A stretch of 21,767 nt of DNA from Monoraphidium neglectum (Eukaryota > Chlorophyta > Chlorophyceae > Sphaeropleales > Selenastraceae): the NCBI RefSeq assembly GCF_000611645.1, contig NW_014013198.1, positions 4,598 to 26,364 of the forward strand. Direction: 5' to 3'. Position numbers and translations under genes: made by a program. The notes under the pieces are model-generated. The model was not told the DNA's origin. It ran no database searches and saw only the letters and a list, made by a program, of their open reading frames with translations. Below are positions 14,346 to 21,767 of the stretch, piece by piece (within the stretch, counting starts at the first letter, position 1; every line of letters starts with the position of its first letter).

Positions 14346-15272
14346 GCGGTTGGCTCCTGCGGCGGCCGCCGACGGCTGAGCCCTCCTCTGCGGCAGGCAC
14401 GGGCCCCGCACGACGGGGCTCCCGACTCGTAAGGCCGGCCGCCGCGGCGGGTGCGGTGCGCAGTGGGGCCCCCCGCAGGGCAGGCGCTTTCATTAGCGCG
14501 GCCCGGCCCATGGCTTGATCCCAGTCCAGGTGTGTTGGGCAGCTACGGCGCCCTCAAGTAGCAAGGTTGCGCGCAGCGGCGCCGCTCGCTGCCGGCTCGC
14601 AGGCTTACAAACGCCGACCCTGTTTTCGTTGCCGCCCGGCCGCGGCCTCGCGCCGCGCCTCCGGCGCGCATGGTTCCTGTGCATGTGAGGCGGCGACATG
14701 GTGCATCCGCAGTTCTCTATCATCATCGAAGACACCCTCCCGTTCGGGGGCCTCAGCCGCCCCCGCTCGCGCCCGAGCCGCGCGCTGGCGTCGCCGGCCC
14801 GCGGCAGGGCCATGCACATCCTCGTCTTTGTGTCGACTTTTCCTGAACGGCGGGCGGCGCCGCATTTCTTTAGTTGCCGACGATGGGTAATCTAGTTCCT
14901 GACATTTGGCCAGCTGTTTCCTGCAGTATCATACAGCCACATTCAAGCTCGCTGCCGGCAGCTGGCCAGGACCACGTAAGGGGCGGGGGTGACATTGGTT
15001 TCAGCAGCTGCGCGACTGCAGTAGCTGGGCCACTGGACCACAGGCCAGCAATGGGTTGTATGGAACCAGAATGGGTGGAGGGATTGCGCGCGCCGTCACC
15101 CTTGTGAAGGTTGCCTGGCAGCGGTGAGAGCGTACACGACATATGGTGCGCCAAAGCGCAAGGTGCTCTTCAGTCAAGGCAAACACGACGCGTGTGAAAG
15201 AGCAATGGAAACAGGATGCAGACTGGTTGTCATGCGAGAGTCATGATGACATCACTTGTCACCCGTCACCCG
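14346..15272. other. Convergent intergenic stretch between COX5b and TAF7
   Basis: Should hold the 3' untranslated regions of two convergent genes. The minus strand reads TGTAA at 14605-14609, the usual green-algal polyadenylation signal, about 660 bases past the TAF7 stop. No TGTAA was seen on the plus strand downstream of COX5b. The small open frames, such as plus 14698-14895, look like chance. Confidence 0.5.
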
Positions 15273-15593
15273 TCACTCGTCGTCGTCCGTAAGCTCGTCC
15301 TCAAAATCCGCGTCGTCCTCGCTGCCCCGCTTCTTCTTCTTGCGCCCCGGCTTTCCGGCCGCTGCGCCGCCGGGGCCGGCGGCGCCGGCGGCCGCGTCTG
15401 CAAAGCCGGCGGGCTTCCTGCCGAAGCGGCCGCGGAGGCCGGCGACTGCCACCCAGCGGCCCTCCCCGGTGATCGAGTCCACTCTGTACTCCTCCTCCAC
15501 GTCCCGGAACGTCCAGCCCTCGGGGGCCCTGATGGGATGCGTGGACGTGCGTGGGTGTGGACGCACGTGAGTATGTGCATGTGTGTGTGTGTG

Positions 15594-15629
<36 letters not shown>

Positions 15630-17012
15630 ACCACATCTGGATGAGACAGCATCACTTGTATGCCCTTCGATGTTGTCACAACAGCGAGTCACCACGCCTG
15701 CCTGCAGGAGCGCAACAGCGAAGCAGTTGCTGCGGCCGCACGAAGCGACCCATCGAGCGAGCCGGCTTCGCCGCTCGCAGCGCCCAGCGGCCAGCGCGGC
15801 CTCTGCCAAGGCCGTCCCCGCGGCGGGCCCCCCGCCCCTGCCCCGCCCCGCCGCCCGCTCGCCTGCCCTGCAGGATCTCCAGCAGGCACTCCTCGTACTT
15901 GAACACGCTGTCCCTTTGAATAGTGAACCGCGGCCGGAACTGCCGCGCGCGCGCACGCCGCATTGGGGGCGTGACGCCGTCGCGCGCCTCTGTAGCTTCC
16001 ACGGCCGCGGGGGCCTGCTGCTTCTCGAGGTCGCGGCTGGGGGGCGGCGGCAGGTCGGTGCCGGCCTCATGGACCACCAACACCTGGGCAGGGAGTTGGC
16101 GTTGGGGGGATTGCGATATTGTCTACGGGCGACGCATGGCGCATGGCGCAGCCCAGGCGTTGGGGGGATTGCGATATTGTCTACGGGCGACGCATGGCGC
16201 ATGGCGCAGCCCAGGCTGGTTGGGGTTGGGGGGAGGGGTGCGCATGGGCCAGGGAGCGAGCGACGAGTGCCCAGGCAGGTGCGCGGGAGCGACGCGGGAG
16301 CCGGGTGGGGGAGGGGCGGTTGTGGGGCCCCAGGGCCCCCACATGGGCGGAAGCAGGGTGGAGGGCGGAAGGCGCAGCGGCGGCCCCGCCGCGACCGCGC
16401 GCGGGGAGGCGCGGCCGCTGCGCACGCAAGGGGCAGTCGCGCCGCCGCGCGCCGCCTCGCCTGCGCCCGCGTATCCTCGCTGTCCAGAAAGAGCCTCGAG
16501 GCGCGCTGCCCGCACCCCCGGTCCATCCTCCCACCCTTGCACCGACGCCTTTGGCCCCACCTGGCCGACGTCAGTCATCTTTACCAGGTTCGTGTCATCC
16601 AACGTCTTGAAGCTCTCCACCCTGGTGGGCAGGTCCTCCAGCGAAACCGGGTAGGCCACGCCCTCCACCACGAGCTTGCCGCGCCGGTTGTTGTCTGGCG
16701 GCGCAGGGGGGCCGCGCGTCGGTCGGCGTCCGAGGCGGGCGGCGGTGCGCGCGTGCGCGGCGCAGAGCGTGTGGGCAAGCCCGAGCTGCCGCTACTTGAG
16801 CACGTAGAGGGACAGCGCAGCGGCTGCGGGCTGCGGGCTGGGCAGGAGGGGGATTGCCGGCTGGGCAGACGACGCGCGGCGCCCCCACCTTCGAAAAGCA
16901 GTTCTGCTCGGCCCTTGAGCCCCTGCTGTTCGCGCAGCCAGCCGCGCAGCTTCGCCGCCAGCTGCGGGGGCTTCACGCGGAAGATGAAGTGCTCCTCATT
17001 GACCTCGGCCAT
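15273..17012 (-). CDS. TAF7: Transcription initiation factor TFIID subunit 7
   Basis: Subunit of TFIID, which positions RNA polymerase II at promoters; in animals TAF7 binds TAF1 and restrains its acetyltransferase activity. Four exons: 17012-16889, 16694-16561, 16083-15863 and 15528-15273, with phases 1, 0 and 2 agreeing, giving 244 residues. Exon 1 gives MAEVNEEHFIFRVKPPQLAA, matching the family's E.QFILR start. Exon 2 gives RRGKLVVEGVAYPVSLEDLP and RVESFKTLDDTNLVKMTDVG, matching LVDLPC..ESLKT.D....YKTADI.Q. Exon 3 gives VLVVHEAG and DGVTPPMRRARARQFRPRF, matching the hallmark HG.TPPM...R.RRF. Exon 4 ends in a Lys-rich stretch and a very acidic tail (SEDDADFEDELTDDDE). Intron 3 needs a GC donor (GGCAG|GCGAGC). 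Introns 1 and 2 have GTGGGG donors. The protein is shorter than human TAF7 (about 350 residues), the difference lying in the C-terminal part. Confidence 0.92.
15576..15630. repeat. (GT)n microsatellite in TAF7 intron 3
   Basis: An almost pure GT run with one GC interruption on the plus strand, so (CA)n in the TAF7 transcript. It lies about 50-100 bases before the exon 4 acceptor at 15529. Confidence 0.95.
16098..16216. repeat. 58-bp perfect tandem duplication in TAF7 intron 2
   Basis: The segment 16101-16158 is repeated without a mismatch at 16159-16216; identity of the flanking bases extends the period back to 16098. It sits 15-130 bases upstream (in transcript sense) of the exon 3 acceptor. 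Perfect identity implies a recent duplication. Each copy contains the core GATATTGTCTACGGGCGACG. Confidence 0.97.
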
Positions 17013-17372
17013 GTGCGCAGCCCCCGCAGCGCGGGCCCCTTGGTAGTTTGGTGCGCACGCTTTGCTGCTCGTGCTGCGCTGCCTTCTCTTTGCCCCTGGG
17101 GTGCGGATGCTGGGGTGGGAGGAGGAGGACACCGGCCCGATGATGCTATCTTCTACACGCTCAACCACAAGTGCTACACTGCTAGCTATTGCTCAGCGCT
17201 GTCGGATCTCGGTACTATGCGATCTGTGGCTGGCCGTCAATCAATCATGCTGTAAAATAGACTGCCGCACTAAACATTTGAATTGGATACGCGCTCGCTG
17301 CGTGGCTGTATACACACTGTTCAGCATGCCTTGCCACATGTGAGTGGGCATGATGGGTGACGCTCCCGTGCC

Positions 17373-17394
17373 AGTGTGCCTTGGAAGGCACACT
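17373..17394. repeat. Perfect inverted repeat, 10-bp arms, 2-base centre
   Basis: AGTGTGCCTT, then GG, then AAGGCACACT. The sequence alone does not say whether it acts as a DNA palindrome (a protein site) or is accidental. Confidence 0.9.
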
Positions 17395-18051
17395 CAGGCT
17401 TGCCAGGGCCCATGGAACAGGATGAGGTGAATACATGTGCAGTTGAGCACCAGACCCAGGTGTTCCGCAGGCGCCCGCACTCGGTTGACCTCTTGTACCA
17501 GCAGCCACAGCTCAATCTGCGTTGGTGCACCCACCCGCTGTCAGCGGACCTGTGTCGTGGTGCCCCGTTTCACCACGTCTAAGGCTTCGGCCGGCATTTC
17601 CCCCGTTTTGCCTTGCCCTCTGATCACGCCACAGGCAGGGCCCGGCTGCGACGCTGTGCGCTCGAGGCCCTTCCTGCACAACCCCCGGGCTGGGGTGGGG
17701 TTCCAATACGAATTTCGCCTGCCACGTGGCAGGAACCTCGCACAGGCAGGCTGCCTTGTGTGATAATTGCTGCTTCACTGACTCGGAACAGCGCTGGGCA
17801 TTGACGGTGCAGGATTGCGTGCTGCAACCTACCGTCTGGCGCATGCGGGCAGGCTTGGCAGGCGCTAATTTGTCCAACAACACAGATTGGGCGTCGCATC
17901 GCGGGGTAACCACTGTACGTGCGCGATGCTGTCGTGAGCGAGAGGGGAGAGTTGCGGTACTGTAGGAACAAGCAGGGCGGGGCTGTGCAGGGCGGGCTCA
18001 CCCCGCTTACCACGGGGCATTGGGAGGTGTGTGCGGCAGGTAGCGCCCTGC

Positions 18052-18076
18052 TGGCCAGTGGAACCGCCACTGGCCA
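18052..18076. repeat. Perfect inverted repeat, 10-bp arms, 5-base loop
   Basis: TGGCCAGTGG, loop AACCG, then CCACTGGCCA. It would form a strong GC-rich hairpin in RNA from either strand. No T-run follows, and no gene ends nearby. Confidence 0.9.
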
Positions 18077-18587
18077 TCATGCAAGGCGCACATCGCATTT
18101 TAAAGAGCAGGTTGGCAGGACGTGTGGGTGGTGAGTGTGCAGAAGGGAAGGGGGGAGGGGTGCCGGCACGCACATGCGCCTCAGAACACAGCACACGCAG
18201 ATTGGTGAGTCGCATCACAGTGTGGCTTGGGGGCCAAACTCTGCCGAGAAGCCCTGAAATTCAGCTGCCAGTTCACGCACACACTATGCTGCCGTACGCG
18301 GTCAACCCGGACTTTGGCGTGCTAGTTGCAAGCAGCCTGGTCGCAAGCGCACTGCAGTGCGCGGCGCGAGGACACCGCCAGGTGGCAATGCGTCGTGCAA
18401 AGGATGCTTGCGACAAGCTGCAGTATGCAAAGAGTTCTGACCTTGATATGATCGGCAAGTGGCTCAGCCATGACGGTGGTCGTGACTGCTGCTATGACAC
18501 ATGATGGCCGGCTGTTTGTTCTAACAGGGTCGTCACCTGACGCCGCCAGCTGCGAGCAAAGCCATCACCGGCAGCATGCATAAATGA

Positions 18588-18597
18588 TATATAAAGG
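18588..18597 (+). promoter_or_regulatory. TATA-box-like sequence TATATAAAGG
   Basis: Close match to the eukaryotic TATA consensus within a GC-rich region. It lies 512 bases before the ATG of the His-rich gene. It would drive that gene only if a long leader or a leader intron exists. Chance remains possible. Confidence 0.25.
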
Positions 18598-19023
18598 CAC
18601 TTTTGATAAGCAAGCAGAGATGGTTGGCAGCAAATACACTGGTGGTGCAAAGTCGCGGGCAGTGATTGAGCGCTCACGAGCGGGCGACGCAATTATCTCG
18701 ATGAAGTGCCCAACGGCTGGGCACGGCGCAACTCGTCGGCCCAGCCGGGTGTGTTATGGACACTGAAACTGGCATTATGCAACATCGATCACGCCGTATT
18801 TTTCTTGGGCGGCTGCCACTCTGATTCGTCATCGCACGGCTGTCACTTCCCGCCTGATTGAGGAAGTTCAATTTCCCGCGGCTGCCCGGGCCCGTTGTTG
18901 ACGCTGTTGTGTATGTCTGACAAGAAGTCATCTTTCTGACCGTCCATCAACCCTTCACACGACTCAGACTGTTACCTGACCGTGGGCGGCCGCGCAAAGC
19001 GTGCGCCGTCCGTCAGTTGGCTT

Positions 19024-19041
19024 AAGACTTTCGGAAGTCTT
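19024..19041. repeat. Perfect inverted repeat upstream of the His-rich gene
   Basis: AAGACTT, loop TCGG, then AAGTCTT, about 70 bases before the ATG at 19110. It could be a leader hairpin or a dimeric protein-binding site. Confidence 0.85.
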
Positions 19042-19109
19042 GATTATATCAGCCACGACGATCCACAGCGCCCGCGCTGACAACAGCATCAGATCCGATC
19101 GACGCAACA

Positions 19110-19787
19110 ATGGCGAGCGCGCGCAGGTGCCTGACGGAGGCCCTGAATGCGGCCCAAGATGTTGATTCGTGGTCCTGCTTCTCTCACCCAGCGCCGGTGT
19201 ACCCCGCCTGGGGCAAACCGGTGAGTTCCCGACCTCCCTGGAAGCAGGGACCACGCCACGCACAGCACGCCTGCGACCTCGAGCAGCACGCGCTCATCCA
19301 TCTTGCAACACACGAGGTGCACAAGTGCAAGTGCATCCACCTTGAGTAGCCCCGCCCGCCCACCCCACCCTGGCTCATGTGACATTCCCTCCCCACCGCT
19401 GGCCCTGCCCCTTCCCATCGCCGCGCCCCTGCGCTTCAACAGGCCCCCCAGCCCGCCGGCGCGCACCCCCACGCCTGCGCCCCCGCGCGGCCCCAGCGCC
19501 ACGAGGACGTCTTCCAGATCTACGCGCCCCTCGGCGGCGGCGGCCTCTTCCACAGCCCCGTCGCTGCCGGAGCCCCAGAGCACACGCAGCATGCCGGCGG
19601 CCACCTGCAACACAGCCACCACTGCCTCGGCCACGGCCTCGGCCACGGCCTCGGCCACGGCCACGGGCGCGACCTCCCAGTCGCCATCTTGGAGCTCGCC
19701 TGCCGCATTGACGAGCTGCGGCTGATGGCCGCGCGCGGGGGCTGCGAAACGCAGCGCGGCGTGCACTGCTGCCGCGTCCTGTCGTGA
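19110..19787 (+). CDS. His/Gly-rich protein of unknown function
   Basis: I do not recognise this protein. Two exons: 19110-19220 (37 codons) and 19443-19787 (114 codons plus stop), giving 151 residues. The junction is strong: donor CCG|GTGAGT, and acceptor CTTCAACAG after a long pyrimidine stretch, both phase 0. The N-terminus MASARRCLTEALNAAQDVDS is a possible short amphipathic helix; then comes SWSCFSHPAPVYPAWGKP. Exon 2 carries EDVFQIYAPLGGGGLFHSP and a His/Gly segment with three LGHG units (a 12-bp DNA repeat at 19624-19659). It then reads RDLPVAILELACRIDELRLM and ends in a Cys-containing tail. The His and Cys content could mean metal binding, which is inference only. A large minus-strand frame over the same span (19089-20153) lacks splice support and is taken as a shadow. 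Confidence 0.5.
19624..19659 (+). repeat. Three 12-bp tandem units coding LGHG
   Basis: The unit GCCTCGGCCACG occurs three times in a row and then decays into GCCACGG. It lies in frame within exon 2 of the His-rich gene and codes repeated Leu-Gly-His-Gly. Confidence 0.9.
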
Positions 19788-20917
19788 CGGCACGCGCGCC
19801 CCCGGCGTTGGATCTTGGCATGCGTCGCTGATGCGAAAGTCGCGATATTGGCATTCTGGGTCTGTCACGGCCGCTTGTGGTGGATCCAGGGACATGCGGG
19901 GCCCAGTGCTGGGCTGACGGCGAGTGGACACGCCTCGCCGTCCGCCGTCCACTGCACCTGCTTCCTGAAAACGGGGCACCGGCCCGCCGCGAGGCATTGA
20001 GAGCGCACGGCGCGCCTCAAACCTGCTTGCCAGGCAGAGGCGTCTCACACGTTCACACACACTTACGCACATAGACTTGCCGCTCCACGCACGCACGCCG
20101 CGTGCACGCGGCGGCCCCGCGCGCGGACGGCCACGTTTACACACCCGTGCCATGCGACCGCCTTTGTTTGACCCGCATAGTGCTCACCGACGCTCACACG
20201 GGAAGCGCCACACTCATCCCAGTTGCCATTTGTGATTGTGCTTGTGCCCCCCGCTTCGGGACCCTGGGCAGTACCCTAGGTCAGACCTTGTGTCGCCCCG
20301 AATCGCTCCAGCGGCGCCTGACGCAGCGCAGTGAGGTGGCTGCGGCGGCGGCGGCCTGCCGCCCCCCGTGCGCGCGCCGGCGCCGCTCTTCACTCGACCC
20401 TGTCGTTTGCTTGCGCGGCAAGGCCTGCCGTGCAGCGCGCCCTTCCCTCTTTTGGACAGTTGAACAGCCCCGGGATTACCAGGTGACAGCATCTGCAGGC
20501 CGCTCCCGGCCCACCTTTCGACCAGCATTACAAGCACACACCCTGCCTCTCCTTATGTGCACTGCAAGTTCCAGAAAGCCCGCCCCCGAGCCCCCTCCGG
20601 GCTGCGACGTCCAGCTTGCGGGTGCAACCGCCGCGCGTCGGTCGCGCGGGGCGCTCACCCCAGGCGCCCCTGCATGCGTGATTCTTGGATCCCCCCGAGC
20701 AGGCCAGGGCTGCGCCTTTGGCCCTGACCTGTGGCGGCGCACCCACTCCCGCCGCAACCAGCTGGCTCCCACAACCAGCCAGCCCCTTGGCGCCGCGCAC
20801 ACCGCGCAGAGGCCCGAAAACCCTAACCAAACACGCACCGGGCCTCAGTACGCGCCGCCTTGACGCGCCGCGCAGCGCCATTGGCCCCGGCTTGCCGCCG
20901 CCGGGTTTGGTGCGCAC
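19788..20917. other. Stretch without a supported gene
   Basis: Very GC-rich. A plus-strand frame from a GTG at 20102 is open to 20863 (253 codons) but has a Pro/Arg/Ala-rich chance-like composition and no recognisable domain. A single telomere-like CCCTAACC occurs at about 20820. The 3' end of the His-rich gene should lie just after 19787. Confidence 0.4.
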
Positions 20918-21767
20918 ATGCTCGCGCCCGCCGCGCCAATGGCTTTGATTGAATCCAACTTTCTACCGTATTCTGCGGCTACGTCCTGCAGCTGTTTGGG
21001 GTTTGGATGCGCCCCGTGCCTCGCGTATGCGCTTCTGCGGCCGCAGGCGAACCAACACGCCCGCTCCTGCGCGCGCGCCAGGCGCACGCCCGGCGCCTGC
21101 AGCCGCGTGCGCGTGCGCGCCCCGGTGCCCTTTACATGCCTATCATCACTGTTGCGAATGCACTCGAATGCGTGTGGCGCGCCATCGGGGCCGTCGTGCA
21201 CCCCCGCGCGGAGCCGCCACCACTCCCCAACGATAGACGGAAACCGGCGCACGCGCCGCACGCGCCGCGCGCGTGCGTGCGTGCGTGCCACCACCCACGG
21301 GCCTCGTCCACCCCTGTTTCTGGAACGAGCCTGTTGCGCGCGGTTGGTCCGAAAAGCAATGCGGACGCGCCGACGCGTCGGGGCGGTCTACATGCGCTCG
21401 CCGCTGCGGCGCGGGCTGGCCTGACCCAATCCTGCCCCAGCCGGCCCGCCCCAGCGCCGCCGGGCCTGCCTCGACCCAATGACATCCTGTCTACCAACTT
21501 TGCAGCCAGCGCAGGGGCGCGGCCACAGTGCAAGCCGCGCGCGCCTGTGTCGGGCGCGCGCCCGCCCTTTTCTCGGTGCGCATGATCACGTTGCATTTCA
21601 CCAGCTGGTCCGCCGCGCCACACCGCGCACTCTAACGCCACAGGCGGAAGGGGCGTGCTGCTGCGCAGCCAAAAAAATGTGCGTGCTGACCTGTCGATGA
21701 CGCTCCACAAGTGCAGCCAAACCGGCGCCTTCTGTGTTGGTGGCACAACCTTGGCTGCAAACCCTCC
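20918..21767 (-). other. Possible exons of an unidentified minus-strand gene (runs off right edge)
   Basis: Several minus-strand segments look exon-like but I cannot name the protein. From 20991 to 20918 the frame reads LQDVAAEYGRKLDSIKAIGA, with acceptor CCAAACAG and donor AT|GTGCGC. About 21205-21136 reads HDGPDGAPHAFECIRNSDDR, with donor CAT|GTAAAG in phase 0, which joins the previous segment in frame. About 21620-21580 reads DQLVKCNVIMRTEKR. From 21767 to about 21690 reads PPTQKAPVWLHLWSVIDR, with donor AG|GTCAGC. The links between the last two and the first two are not resolved. The plus strand also has short plausible frames here, so both strand and gene are tentative. Confidence 0.2.

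Larger units (their letters stand above)
17013..19109. other. Intergenic stretch between the divergent TAF7 and His-rich genes
   Basis: No gene I can support; all frames are short. Perfect inverted repeats lie at 17373-17394 (10-bp arms), 18052-18076 (10-bp arms) and 19024-19041 (7-bp arms). A TATATAAAGG lies at 18588-18597. The stretch must contain the TAF7 promoter near 17013-17200 and that of the His-rich gene near 19000-19109. Confidence 0.55.

Noticed and set aside
19089..20153. 354-codon minus-strand frame over the His-rich gene
   Set aside because: Arg/Ala/Gly-rich shadow composition with no motif, while the plus strand has matched splice sites.
20814..20828. Telomere-like AAAACCCTAACC
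   Set aside because: A single copy, not an array, so no telomere or interstitial telomeric repeat can be claimed.
20102..20863. 253-codon plus-strand frame
   Set aside because: GTG start only, Pro/Arg/Ala-rich, no domain and no splice context.

Overview
The window looks like nuclear DNA of a GC-rich unicellular green alga. The evidence is small multi-exon genes with short introns (about 130-480 bp), a plant-like DNA topoisomerase II, an SRF-like MADS-box gene with very long polyglutamine tracts, nuclear genes for a mitochondrial subunit and for TFIID, and dinucleotide microsatellites inside introns. There are no bacterial-style operons, no CRISPR array, and no tRNA or rRNA gene that I can see. 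The exact lineage cannot be set from this sequence alone; a core chlorophyte is my inference.

Layout from left to right. At 1-1630 (minus) lies the 5' part of TOP2, running off the left edge. At 4744-8888 (minus) lies a MADS-box transcription factor of about 1081 residues, assembled from five exons that would otherwise look like unrelated ORFs. At 10843-11768 (plus) lies a two-exon gene for an unrecognised two-helix membrane protein. At 12722-14345 (plus) lies a five-exon gene for a COX5b-like cytochrome c oxidase subunit in which all zinc ligands are replaced. At 15273-17012 (minus), convergent with COX5b, lies TAF7, a TFIID subunit, in four exons. At 19110-19787 (plus), divergent from TAF7, lies a two-exon gene for a His/Gly-rich protein of unknown function. 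Possible exons of an unidentified minus-strand gene lie at about 20918-21767.

The gene models rest on reading-frame and splice-phase agreement that I worked out by hand. Every proposed junction keeps phase, and each total coding length is a multiple of three. Several donors are GTGGGG/GTGGGT, and two introns appear to be of the GC-AG class. The stretches between genes (about 1.6-4.7, 8.9-10.8, 11.8-12.7, 14.3-15.3, 17.0-19.1 and 19.8-21.8 kb) hold no gene I can support. Parts of them are visibly richer in A+T than the exons and hold short perfect inverted repeats.

The genes are unrelated housekeeping and regulatory functions, as expected for a eukaryotic chromosome segment, and I see no gene cluster acting as one system. 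The points most worth a second look are the polyQ MADS gene, whose third intron could switch between a long and a MADS-only protein, and the zinc-ligand-free COX5b.
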